The position numbers were made by a program, and so were the translations under genes. The notes under the pieces are model-generated. The model worked only from the letters and a program-made list of their open reading frames with translations, was not told the DNA's origin and made no database searches. Shown here one piece after another: positions 34,253 to 41,705 of a stretch of 64,000 bases of DNA; position 1 is the first letter of the stretch; each line of letters opens with the position of its first letter. The stretch comes from JAOUJD01 sp963726405 (GTDB lineage: Bacteria > Pseudomonadota > Gammaproteobacteria > Burkholderiales > Burkholderiaceae_F), in NCBI GenBank assembly GCA_963726405.1, contig CAVSCF010000005.1, positions 496,001-560,000 on the forward strand, read 5' to 3'.

Positions 34253-34316
34253 GACCTCTTTAGCGATTCAGGAGGCTCTCCTCCCGCGCCCGCAAGCGAG
34301 TCGGCAAATCGGCGCA
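34253..34316 (-). promoter_or_regulatory. SAM-II riboswitch upstream of metXW
   Basis: Read on the minus strand, stem P1 is GCGCC (34315-34311) with GGCGC (34290-34286). Loop 1 starts GATTTGCC directly after the P1 5' strand, as in SAM-II. The 3' segment TGAATCGCTAAAGAGG carries the diagnostic GCTAAA near 34264-34259. A small extra hairpin, GGAGG-AGAG-CCTCC (34284-34271), is inserted after P1. SAM-II elements regulate metX/metA genes in many proteobacteria by binding S-adenosylmethionine. The match was made by eye; a covariance search was not possible here. Confidence 0.8.
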
Positions 34317-34385
34317 GAACGGAAAGTAGAGGTTCGGGCAACCGGTGTCAAACTCGCGGCCTGCCCACCGTCCACCCGAATCCCC

Positions 34386-34988
34386 ATGACCTACACCGTC
34401 TTCGGCACGTCGGCGTCCGGCAATTGCCACAAGGTCCGGATGGCACTCGACATCCTTGAAGAGCCCTACGAGTGGCGGGAAATCGACGTCGTGAAGGGCG
34501 AGTCGCAAACGCCCGAGTTCCTCGCGATGAACCCCAACGGCCAGGTGCCGGTGCTCGCCATCGACGGCCGGACCTTTCTCCCCGAGTCGAACGCCATCCT
34601 CTGGTACCTCGGCGAAGACACGCCGCTCGTGCCGGCGGAACGCCTCGACCGGGCGCGGGTGCTGCAATGGATGTTCTTCGAGCAGTACAGCCACGAACCA
34701 GCCATCGCCGTGGCGCGCTTCATCCGCTGCTTCCTGAAGAAGAGCGACGACGTCCGGCTGCCGGAGCTGAAGAAGCGGGGCAACGCCGCGCTCGCGGTGA
34801 TGGAGCGCCACCTCGCGACGCACGACTTCTTCGTCGGCACGGACCTGACGATCGCCGATCTCGCGCTGTTTGCCTACACACACAAGGCCGAGGACGGGGG
34901 CTTCGACCTGACGCCGTATCCGGCGGTGTCGGCGTGGCTCGCCCGTTGCTCGAAGCAGCGCGGCGTCACTGCCATGCCGACCCCGTGA
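34386..34988 (+). CDS. Glutathione S-transferase family protein
   Basis: A 200-residue GST: thioredoxin-like N-terminal domain with TSASGNCHKVRMALDIL, the cis-Pro segment NGQVPVLAIDG and the GSH-binding LPESNAILWYLGE, then an all-helical C-terminal domain with DLTIADLALFAYTHKA. Ser or Cys near residues 8-12 would be the activating residue. Substrate unknown. Divergent from metX. Confidence 0.9.
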   Translation: MTYTVFGTSASGNCHKVRMALDILEEPYEWREIDVVKGESQTPEFLAMNPNGQVPVLAIDGRTFLPESNAILWYLGEDTPLVPAERLDRARVLQWMFFEQYSHEPAIAVARFIRCFLKKSDDVRLPELKKRGNAALAVMERHLATHDFFVGTDLTIADLALFAYTHKAEDGGFDLTPYPAVSAWLARCSKQRGVTAMPTP

Positions 34989-35054
34989 TAGTTGACGGGC
35001 GACCGCCCGTTGCCGGCCGGCGGCGGCGCTGCTTGGTCCACCTGAATCCCTGAC

Positions 35055-36287
35055 GTGCGACGCCAACCGGCCATCGCTTTCATCCTGATCACCGTGCTCA
35101 TCGACGTGATGGGCATCGGCCTGCTGCTGCCGGTGATCCCGTCGCTCGTCGGGGAATTCACCAGCAGCCGCGACGCGCAGACCTATTGGTACGGCGCGCT
35201 GATGGTGACGTTCGGCCTGGCGCAGTTCCTGTGCTCGCCGCTGCTCGGGGCGCTGTCCGACCGCTACGGTCGGCGGCCCGTCCTGCTCACTTCCATCGCG
35301 GGCCTCGGCACGATGTTCTTCCTGTCGGCGATCGTCACGTCGCTGCCGGCGCTGCTCGCCACCCGCGTCCTCGGCGGCGCGCTGGCGGCCAACTTCTCCG
35401 TGGCGAATGCGTACGTCGCCGACATCACGAGCCCGGAACGGCGCGCGAAGAGCTTCGGGAAGATCGGCGCGGCCTTCGGCATCGGCTTCATCGTGGGCCC
35501 CGCCGTCGGCGGTTTGCTGGGCAGCATCGACATCCGCCTGCCCTTCTACGCGGCCGCCGTGCTGTCGCTGATCAACGCGGTCTACGGCCTGCTCGTGCTG
35601 CCCGAGTCGCTGCCGCGGGACCGCCGCAAGGCCATCGAGTGGCGCAAGGCAAACCCGTTCTCCTCGCTCGCCGGACTGGCGCGCCTGAAGGCCGTCGGGG
35701 TGCTGGTGGTCGTGATCGGGCTCGTCACGCTGGCGCAATTCATCCTGCACGGCACCTGGGTGCTGTACACGGAGTTCCGCTTCGGCTGGGGCCCGCGCGA
35801 GAACGGCTTGTCGCTGTTCGTGGTCGGCCTGGCGAGCGCCGTGATGCAGGGCCTGCTGCTGGGCTGGCTGCTCAAGCGGCTCGGCGAGCGCCGGCTTGTC
35901 ATCGCGGGCATGGTGTCCGGGCTGGTCGCCTTCACTCTGTACGGCGCCGCCACGGAAGGCTGGATGATGTACGCCATCATCGGCGCGAACCTGCTCGGCT
36001 TTGCCGTTGCCCCCGGGCTGAACGCACTCGTCTCGAAGGCCGCGGACCCGCGCGAGCAGGGCCTCGCCATGGGCTCGCTGTCGTCCCTCGGCAGCCTGAT
36101 GGCCGTGATCGCACCGATGATGGGGGCGCCGTTGCTGGCCGCCGTCAGCCACCTGCCGGCGGGCGACTGGCGCATCGGTGCGCCGTTCTTCCTGTCGGCG
36201 GCACTGCAGGTGGCCGCGCTGCTGCTGGCGATCGTCCACTTCCGCCGCCATCCGCCGGGCGTGCACGCCGCGCTCGAAGCCCGGTAG
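35055..36287 (+). CDS. MFS transporter, TetA/TCR-like drug exporter
   Basis: A 410-residue, 12-helix MFS protein from GTG 35055. Diagnostic segments are FILITVLIDVMGIGLLLPVIPSL (helix 1), LLGALSDRYGRRPVLL (motif A) and AYVADITSPERRAKSFGKIGAAFGIGFIVGPAVGG (motif C, antiporter). This is the tetracycline-resistance subgroup of proton antiporters. Chromosomal relatives have varied substrates, so resistance is not implied. No TetR-type regulator is adjacent. Confidence 0.88.
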   Translation: MRRQPAIAFILITVLIDVMGIGLLLPVIPSLVGEFTSSRDAQTYWYGALMVTFGLAQFLCSPLLGALSDRYGRRPVLLTSIAGLGTMFFLSAIVTSLPALLATRVLGGALAANFSVANAYVADITSPERRAKSFGKIGAAFGIGFIVGPAVGGLLGSIDIRLPFYAAAVLSLINAVYGLLVLPESLPRDRRKAIEWRKANPFSSLAGLARLKAVGVLVVVIGLVTLAQFILHGTWVLYTEFRFGWGPRENGLSLFVVGLASAVMQGLLLGWLLKRLGERRLVIAGMVSGLVAFTLYGAATEGWMMYAIIGANLLGFAVAPGLNALVSKAADPREQGLAMGSLSSLGSLMAVIAPMMGAPLLAAVSHLPAGDWRIGAPFFLSAALQVAALLLAIVHFRRHPPGVHAALEAR

Positions 36288-36376
36288 CGACCCTCGCCCG
36301 CGCTTCGCACTACCATTGACCCTTTCCCGCCACGCGGCACCCCATCCCGGGGGCCGCGCACGCGGAGTCAACACCG

Positions 36377-37984
36377 ATGACGATCCTCGAGACCCGACTG
36401 AACCCGCGCAGCCCCGAGTTCCGCAGCAATGCGGATGCGATGCGCGCGCTGGTGGCCGACCTGAAGGAAAAGGTCAACGCCGTGGGCGTGGGCGGTGGCC
36501 CGGAAGCGCGCGCCAAGCACACCGCGCGCGGCAAACTGCTTCCGCGCGATCGCGTGCAGATGCTGCTCGATCCCGGAACACCCTTCCTGGAACTGTCGCA
36601 GCTCGCCGCGTACGACATGTACGACAACGCGGCGCCGTCGGCCGGGATCATCACCGGCGTGGGCCGCGTGGCCGGGCGCGAATGCGTCATCGTCTGCAAC
36701 GACGCCACGGTCAAGGGCGGCACGTACTACCCGATGACCGTCAAGAAGCACCTGCGCGCGCAGGAGATCGCACGCGAGAACCGGCTGCCGTGCATCTATC
36801 TCGTCGACTCGGGCGGCGCCAACCTCCCGAACCAGGACGACGTCTTCCCGGATCGCGAACACTTCGGCCGCATCTTCTTCAACCAGGCGAACCTGTCGGC
36901 CGCGGGCATCCCGCAGATCGCCGTGGTGATGGGCTCCTGCACGGCCGGCGGCGCGTACATGCCGGCGATGAGCGACGAGTCGATCATCGTCGCCAACCAG
37001 GGCACGATCTTCCTCGGCGGCCCGCCGCTGGTGAAGGCGGCGATCGGCGAAGTCGTCAGCGCCGAGGATCTCGGCGGGGGCGACGTGCACACGCGCCTTT
37101 CCGGCGTTGCCGACCACCTGGCCGCGAACGACGCGCACGCCCTGGCGCTGGCGCGCCGCATCCTGGCCACGACCAACTACGTGAAGCCGTCGCCGCAGCA
37201 GCTGCGCGAGCCGCGGCCGCCCAGGCTCGACCCCCTCGACCTGTACGGCGTGATCCCCACCGACACGCGCAAGCCCTACGACGTGCGCGAAGTGATCGGC
37301 CGCATCGTCGACGCTTCGGAGTTCGACGAATGGAAGACGCGCTTCGGGTCGACGCTGATCACGGGTTTCGCCTGGATCGAGGGCATGCCGGTCGGCATCG
37401 TCGCCAACAACGGCATCCTGTTTTCCGAGAGCGCGCAGAAGGGCGCCCATTTCATCGAACTGTGCTGCCAGCGCAAGGTGCCGCTGGTGTTCCTTCAGAA
37501 CATCACCGGATTCATGGTGGGACGCAAGTACGAGAACGAAGGCATCGCGCGGCATGGGGCGAAGATGGTCACGGCGGTCTCGTGCGCGCAGGTCCCCAAG
37601 TTCACCGTGATCATCGGCGGCAGCTTCGGCGCGGGCAATTACGGCATGTGCGGCCGGGCATTCGGCCCGCGCTTCCTGTGGCTCTGGCCGAACGCGCGGA
37701 TCAGCGTGATGGGCGGGGAGCAGGCGGCCAGCGTGCTCGCGACCGTCCGGCGCGACAACATCGAGGCCAAGGGCCAGCGCTGGAGCGCGGAGGACGAAGC
37801 GGCGTTCAAGCAGCCGATCCTCGACCAGTACGAGCACCAGGGCCACCCGTATTACGCGAGCGCCCGGCTGTGGGACGACGGCGTGATCGATCCGCTCGAC
37901 ACCCGCATGTGCCTGGCCCTCGGCCTGTCGGCGTCGCTCAACGAGCCGATCCCGGACACGAAGTTCGGCGTGTTCCGGATGTGA
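36377..37984 (+). CDS. liuB: Methylcrotonyl-CoA carboxylase, carboxyltransferase subunit
   Basis: The beta subunit (535 residues) that moves CO2 from biotin to 3-methylcrotonyl-CoA in leucine degradation. Crotonase-like carboxyltransferase halves are seen with YLVDSGGANLPNQDDVFPDREHFGRIFFNQANLS, diagnostic of MCC-beta, and later GGSFGAGNYGMCGRAFGPRF. It opens a run of co-directional genes for the leucine/isovalerate pathway ending with HMG-CoA lyase at 45597. Confidence 0.95.
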   Translation: MTILETRLNPRSPEFRSNADAMRALVADLKEKVNAVGVGGGPEARAKHTARGKLLPRDRVQMLLDPGTPFLELSQLAAYDMYDNAAPSAGIITGVGRVAGRECVIVCNDATVKGGTYYPMTVKKHLRAQEIARENRLPCIYLVDSGGANLPNQDDVFPDREHFGRIFFNQANLSAAGIPQIAVVMGSCTAGGAYMPAMSDESIIVANQGTIFLGGPPLVKAAIGEVVSAEDLGGGDVHTRLSGVADHLAANDAHALALARRILATTNYVKPSPQQLREPRPPRLDPLDLYGVIPTDTRKPYDVREVIGRIVDASEFDEWKTRFGSTLITGFAWIEGMPVGIVANNGILFSESAQKGAHFIELCCQRKVPLVFLQNITGFMVGRKYENEGIARHGAKMVTAVSCAQVPKFTVIIGGSFGAGNYGMCGRAFGPRFLWLWPNARISVMGGEQAASVLATVRRDNIEAKGQRWSAEDEAAFKQPILDQYEHQGHPYYASARLWDDGVIDPLDTRMCLALGLSASLNEPIPDTKFGVFRM

Positions 37985-38009
37985 CCGAGGCGCCCCGGGA
38001 CACCCGTCG

Positions 38010-39164
38010 ATGAACGACACGATCTACACGCGGCCCGAGCACATCGAACTCCGCCGCCAGGTCGCCCGCTTTCTCGAACAGGAGGTGGAGCCGAACGCAC
38101 TGGCGTGGGACGAGCAGGGCTACACGCCGCGCGACGTCCTCAAGACGATGGGGGCGCTGGGCTGGCTGGGCCTCACCGCGCCCGAGGAGCACGGCGGCGC
38201 CGGGACCGACGTCACCACCAACGTCGTGTTCCAGGAGGCGCTGTCGCGCTCGACGTCCGGCGGTTTCGTCATCACCGTGCTCGTGCATACCGACATGGCG
38301 AGCCCGCACCTGGTGAACGCCGGATCGCCCGAGCAGAAGGCACGCTGGCTGCCGGCGATTCACCGGGGAGAGCTCATCACGGCGGTCGCCGTGACCGAGC
38401 CGGACGCCGGGTCGGACGTGGCCGCCATCCGGACGCGCGCGCGACGTGATGGCGACCACTGGGTGATCGACGGCACCAAGATGTTCATCACCAACGGAGT
38501 GCTGGCCGACCTCGTGTTCGTTGCCGCCCGCACCGATCCGACGGCGAAGGGCTCGCGCGGCATCTCGATCTTCGCGGTCAAGCGCGGCACTCCCGGGTTC
38601 TCGGTCGGCCGCTCGCTGAAGAAGAGCGGATGGCTGGCGTCGGACACCGCGGAGCTCGTGTTCGACAACTGCCGCGTGCCCGCCGGCAACCTGCTCGGCG
38701 AAGAGCATCGCGGCTTCTACGCGATCATGAAGAACTTCCAGGCCGAGCGGATCGCGCTCGGCAGCATGGCCGTCGGTCACTGCCTCACCGCGCTCGACAT
38801 CACGCTGCGCTACGTCAACGAACGCAAGGCCTTCGGCGCGCCCCTGTGGGACAAGCAGGCGATCCGGCAGCGGCTGGCGATGCTGGTCGCGCGCGTGCAC
38901 GCGGCGCGGCAGCTGCTGTACCACTGCGCGTGGATGGTCGACGAGCAGCGCGACGCGGTCGCCGAGATCTCGATGCTGAAGGCACTGACCGGGGAACTCG
39001 TCAACGAGGTGATGTACACCTGCCAGCAGTTCCACGGCGGCATGGGGTACATGCGCGAAAGCCCGATCGAGCGGCTGGTGCGCGATGCGCGGGTGCTGGC
39101 CATCGGGGGTGGAGCGACCGAAGTCATGCTCGAGGAAGTCGCGAAGCGGATCGCGATCCCGTGA
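38010..39164 (+). CDS. Acyl-CoA dehydrogenase (IVD/LCAD-type active site)
   Basis: A 384-residue flavin dehydrogenase with AVTEPDAGSD, KMFITNG, NERKAFG and the QFHGGMGYM stretch. Near the C-terminus, where many family members have YEGT with the catalytic Glu, this protein has GGGAT. E246 in FQAERIALG fits the alternative helix-G catalytic base found in isovaleryl-CoA and long-chain acyl-CoA dehydrogenases. Its place beside liuB suggests isovaleryl-CoA, but the sequence looks closer to long- or branched-chain types. The next gene overlaps its stop. Confidence 0.88.
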   Translation: MNDTIYTRPEHIELRRQVARFLEQEVEPNALAWDEQGYTPRDVLKTMGALGWLGLTAPEEHGGAGTDVTTNVVFQEALSRSTSGGFVITVLVHTDMASPHLVNAGSPEQKARWLPAIHRGELITAVAVTEPDAGSDVAAIRTRARRDGDHWVIDGTKMFITNGVLADLVFVAARTDPTAKGSRGISIFAVKRGTPGFSVGRSLKKSGWLASDTAELVFDNCRVPAGNLLGEEHRGFYAIMKNFQAERIALGSMAVGHCLTALDITLRYVNERKAFGAPLWDKQAIRQRLAMLVARVHAARQLLYHCAWMVDEQRDAVAEISMLKALTGELVNEVMYTCQQFHGGMGYMRESPIERLVRDARVLAIGGGATEVMLEEVAKRIAIP

Positions 39165-40045
39165 TGAAACATCTCGTGCCGTTCGCGGTGGCCACCCTGC
39201 TCGCGCTCGCCATGCCGGCGGCGCGGGCGGAGCGGATTCAGCTGATCGCACCGGACGGCATCGCGCTGAAGGCGTACTGGATGCCGCTGCCCGAGGGCGG
39301 CGTCGGTCCCGCGGTCGTTGCGCTGCATGGCTGCGGCGGCCTGTTCGAACGCACGGGAACCGCATTCGATCCGCGTTACCCGGACTACGTGGCGCGCCTG
39401 CACCGTGCGGGATACCACGTGCTGCTGCCCGACAGCTTCGGGTCGCGCGGCAAGGGCTCGATCTGCGCCGATCCGAACGGCAAGCAGGGCGTCACCGTGG
39501 AGACGCGCCGGGGCGACGCCATCGCGGCCGTCGACTGGCTGTCGAAACACCCGGACGTGATCCCCCGGCGCATCGTCCTGCTCGGCTGGTCGAACGGCGC
39601 GACCACGGCCCTGTCCGCGCTGAACGGCGCCGGGCCTTCGTATGCGCGCAACGTCGCCGCGGCGATCGTGTTCTACCCCGGCTGCGCATCGTTGCTGAAA
39701 CAGCCCTTCCGCCTGCATGCGCCCGTACTGATGCTGCTCGGCGAAAAGGACGACTGGACGCCGCCCGGACGCTGCACGGAGCTGGCCGACCGCGTACGGA
39801 AGGCGCAGCCCGACGTCGACCTCGACGTCCACCTGTATTCCGACAGCCACCACGGTTTCGACAGCACGCAACCGGTCCGCTTGCGGGCCGACATTCCGAA
39901 TGGCATCAACCGAAACGGCGTCCATTCCGGCGGGAATCCCGCCGCGCGCGCCGCCGCGCTGGCCGAAATAGACGCCTTCCTCGCGTCGCGCCTTGGTCCG
40001 CCGACGGATGCCGCGGCGCGTTCCGGGACACCAACCTTCCGATAA
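39164..40045 (+). CDS. Exported dienelactone hydrolase family protein
   Basis: A 293-residue alpha/beta hydrolase with a signal peptide (1-21, cut after ARA). HGCGGLF forms the oxyanion region, GWSNGA holds the nucleophile Ser, GEKDDWTP the acid and SHHGFD the His. ATG overlaps the acyl-CoA dehydrogenase stop. Periplasmic location makes it an odd member of a cytosolic CoA pathway; it may act on an ester or lactone before uptake (inference). Confidence 0.8.
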   Translation: MKHLVPFAVATLLALAMPAARAERIQLIAPDGIALKAYWMPLPEGGVGPAVVALHGCGGLFERTGTAFDPRYPDYVARLHRAGYHVLLPDSFGSRGKGSICADPNGKQGVTVETRRGDAIAAVDWLSKHPDVIPRRIVLLGWSNGATTALSALNGAGPSYARNVAAAIVFYPGCASLLKQPFRLHAPVLMLLGEKDDWTPPGRCTELADRVRKAQPDVDLDVHLYSDSHHGFDSTQPVRLRADIPNGINRNGVHSGGNPAARAAALAEIDAFLASRLGPPTDAAARSGTPTFR

Positions 40046-40072
40046 CAGAACGAACTGAAGACGAGAAGCCGC

Positions 40073-40900
40073 ATGCCTTCGACATTGAAGATCAACATCA
40101 CCCACCGCGTGGCCATCGTGTGGATGACACGGGCCGAGGTGCGCAACGCCTTCAACGAAACGACGATCGCCGAGCTGACCGAGACCTTCCGTGCGCTGGG
40201 CGCCAACCCCGAAGTGCGTGCGATCGTCCTGGCCGCCGAAGGCCCGGCCTTCTGCGCGGGGGCCGACCTCGAATGGATGCGTCGCATGTCGCAGTACTCG
40301 CACGAGGAGAACCGCGCGGACGCGATGAAGCTGGCGACGATGCTGCGAACCATCCATGAGTGCCCGAAGCCCGTGATCGCCCGCATCCACGGCCCCGCGT
40401 TCGCCGGCGGCGTGGGCCTCGTGGCCGCCTGCGACATCGCGGTCGCTTCGCTGAACTCCGAGTTCTGCCTCACGGAGACGAAGCTCGGCCTCATTCCCGC
40501 CACCATCGCGCCGTACGTGATGCGCGCGATGGGCTCGAGCCAGGCGCGCCGCTACTTCCTCACGGCCGAGAAGTTCGACGCGGGCGAGGCGTTCCGCATT
40601 GGCCTGGTGCACAACATCGTTCCGCTCGAGGAACTCGACACGACGATCAATGAATTGCTCGGAAGGCTGATGCTCACCAGCGCCGAGGCCGTCGCCGAGG
40701 CGAAGCGCCTCGTGCGCGACGTCGCGTTCCGTCCGATAGACGACGAGCTCGCCGCCGACACCGCCGAGCGCATCGCGATGATCCGACAGAGCGCGGACGG
40801 GCGCGAAGGCATCGCCTCGTTCCTCGAGAAGCGCAAGCCGCGCTGGGTCGTGGAGTTCGAGGCGCTCGAGTCGAGCGGTGAGGATGATGAGGAGATGTAA
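40073..40900 (+). CDS. liuC: Methylglutaconyl-CoA hydratase (enoyl-CoA hydratase family)
   Basis: A 275-residue crotonase. RNAFNE, EGPAFCAGADLEWMRRMSQYSHEEN and GLVAACDIAVAS form the CoA-binding and oxyanion regions; ETKLGLIPATIAPYVMRAMG is typical of LiuC/AUH-like enzymes. It hydrates 3-methylglutaconyl-CoA to HMG-CoA, the step between methylcrotonyl-CoA carboxylase and HMG-CoA lyase, both encoded in this cluster. Confidence 0.9.
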   Translation: MPSTLKINITHRVAIVWMTRAEVRNAFNETTIAELTETFRALGANPEVRAIVLAAEGPAFCAGADLEWMRRMSQYSHEENRADAMKLATMLRTIHECPKPVIARIHGPAFAGGVGLVAACDIAVASLNSEFCLTETKLGLIPATIAPYVMRAMGSSQARRYFLTAEKFDAGEAFRIGLVHNIVPLEELDTTINELLGRLMLTSAEAVAEAKRLVRDVAFRPIDDELAADTAERIAMIRQSADGREGIASFLEKRKPRWVVEFEALESSGEDDEEM

Positions 40901-40903
40901 AGG

Positions 40904-40952
40904 CGTTCGAAATGTACGCATCGGCTTCGCCGATGCACGTGCATTTCGAACG
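40904..40952. repeat. Long imperfect palindrome (49 nt) after liuC
   Basis: CGTTCGAAATG pairs with CATTTCGAACG, then GCATCGGC with GCCGATGC around a TTC loop. The arms are separated by a small internal loop. No T run follows, so it is not a classical terminator; it could stabilise the liuC end of the operon mRNA or be a repeat-family member. Confidence 0.6.
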
Positions 40953-41026
40953 ACAAAGTCAGTGGGCCGGGCTTCGGAGCGGCCGGGCGCCCGGCCCGAT
41001 CACAAAGGCACGAATAACCGATCAAC

Positions 41027-41644
41027 GTGGAATCTCTCGACGTCGCACAACTGATCGCCCTGGCGGCCGTGCTCGGGTTTGCGAGTGGCATTCGCCTGTA
41101 CGCGGTGCTGCTGGTGGTCGGTCTTGTCGGATACGCGGGCTGGATGCAGTTGCCGTCGGGACTGGCGATCCTGCAGCACCCCTGGGTACTCGGCACCGCG
41201 GGCGCGATGTTCCTGGTGGAGTTCGTGGCGGACAAGATTCCGGGTGTCGACACGGTGTGGGACGGCATCCAGACCTTCATCCGCATCCCGGCCGGCGCGG
41301 CACTCGCGGCCGGCGTGTTCGGCGGGATGGACAACGCCGTGTGGACCACGATGGCCGCCATCCTCGGCGGCTCTCTCGCCGCGACGAGCCACTTCACGAA
41401 AGCGGGCACCCGGGCTGCCGCCAACACGTCGCCCGAGCCTTTCTCGAACTTCGGGCTGTCGGTCGCCGAGGACATCTCGTCCGCGGGGTTGCTGTGGCTG
41501 GTACTGACCCATCCGCTCGTCGCGCTCGGACTGGTCATCGTGCTGGTCCTTCTCGCCGCGTGGCTCCTGCCCAGGCTCATCCGCTTCATCGCACGGGTCA
41601 TGCGCCGGATCTTCGGCAGCAGCCCATCCGGCACGGGCCCATGA
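41027..41644 (+). CDS. DUF4126 membrane protein
   Basis: A 205-residue membrane protein with about five hydrophobic segments. AAVLGFASGIRLYAVLLVVGLVGY, VEFVADKIPGVDTVWDGIQTFIRIPAGA and SHFTKAGTRAAANTSPEPFSN are DUF4126 hallmarks. Start GTG 41027. Function unknown. It is lodged within the leucine-degradation gene run, but no mechanistic link is visible. Confidence 0.85.
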   Translation: MESLDVAQLIALAAVLGFASGIRLYAVLLVVGLVGYAGWMQLPSGLAILQHPWVLGTAGAMFLVEFVADKIPGVDTVWDGIQTFIRIPAGAALAAGVFGGMDNAVWTTMAAILGGSLAATSHFTKAGTRAAANTSPEPFSNFGLSVAEDISSAGLLWLVLTHPLVALGLVIVLVLLAAWLLPRLIRFIARVMRRIFGSSPSGTGP

Positions 41645-41705
41645 TGACGGGCACCCCGCCCCCGATCAACGCCCCCGCAATCCGTCCCTCGCGGCAGAAG
41701 AACAC

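Noticed and set aside
34260..34316. Leader peptide for methionine attenuation
   Set aside because: The frame ending REESLLNR has no suitable start codon and no Met codon run.
34325..34360. GGGCAACCGGTGTCAAA on the plus strand, reminiscent of the SAM-I core
   Set aside because: Only a short resemblance; the other SAM-I parts are missing, and the real regulated gene lies on the minus strand where a SAM-II layout fits.
32370..36300. Repeated GCCCGGTAGCGACCCTC at the ends of two MFS genes
   Set aside because: Only about 17 nt including both stop codons; probably chance.
34260..36374. 704-residue minus-strand open frame over the GST and MFS genes
   Set aside because: Antisense to two conserved genes and rich in Arg/Gln/His repeats.
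38810..40921. 703-residue minus-strand open frame in the liu cluster
   Set aside because: Antisense to acyl-CoA dehydrogenase, hydrolase and liuC; no signature.
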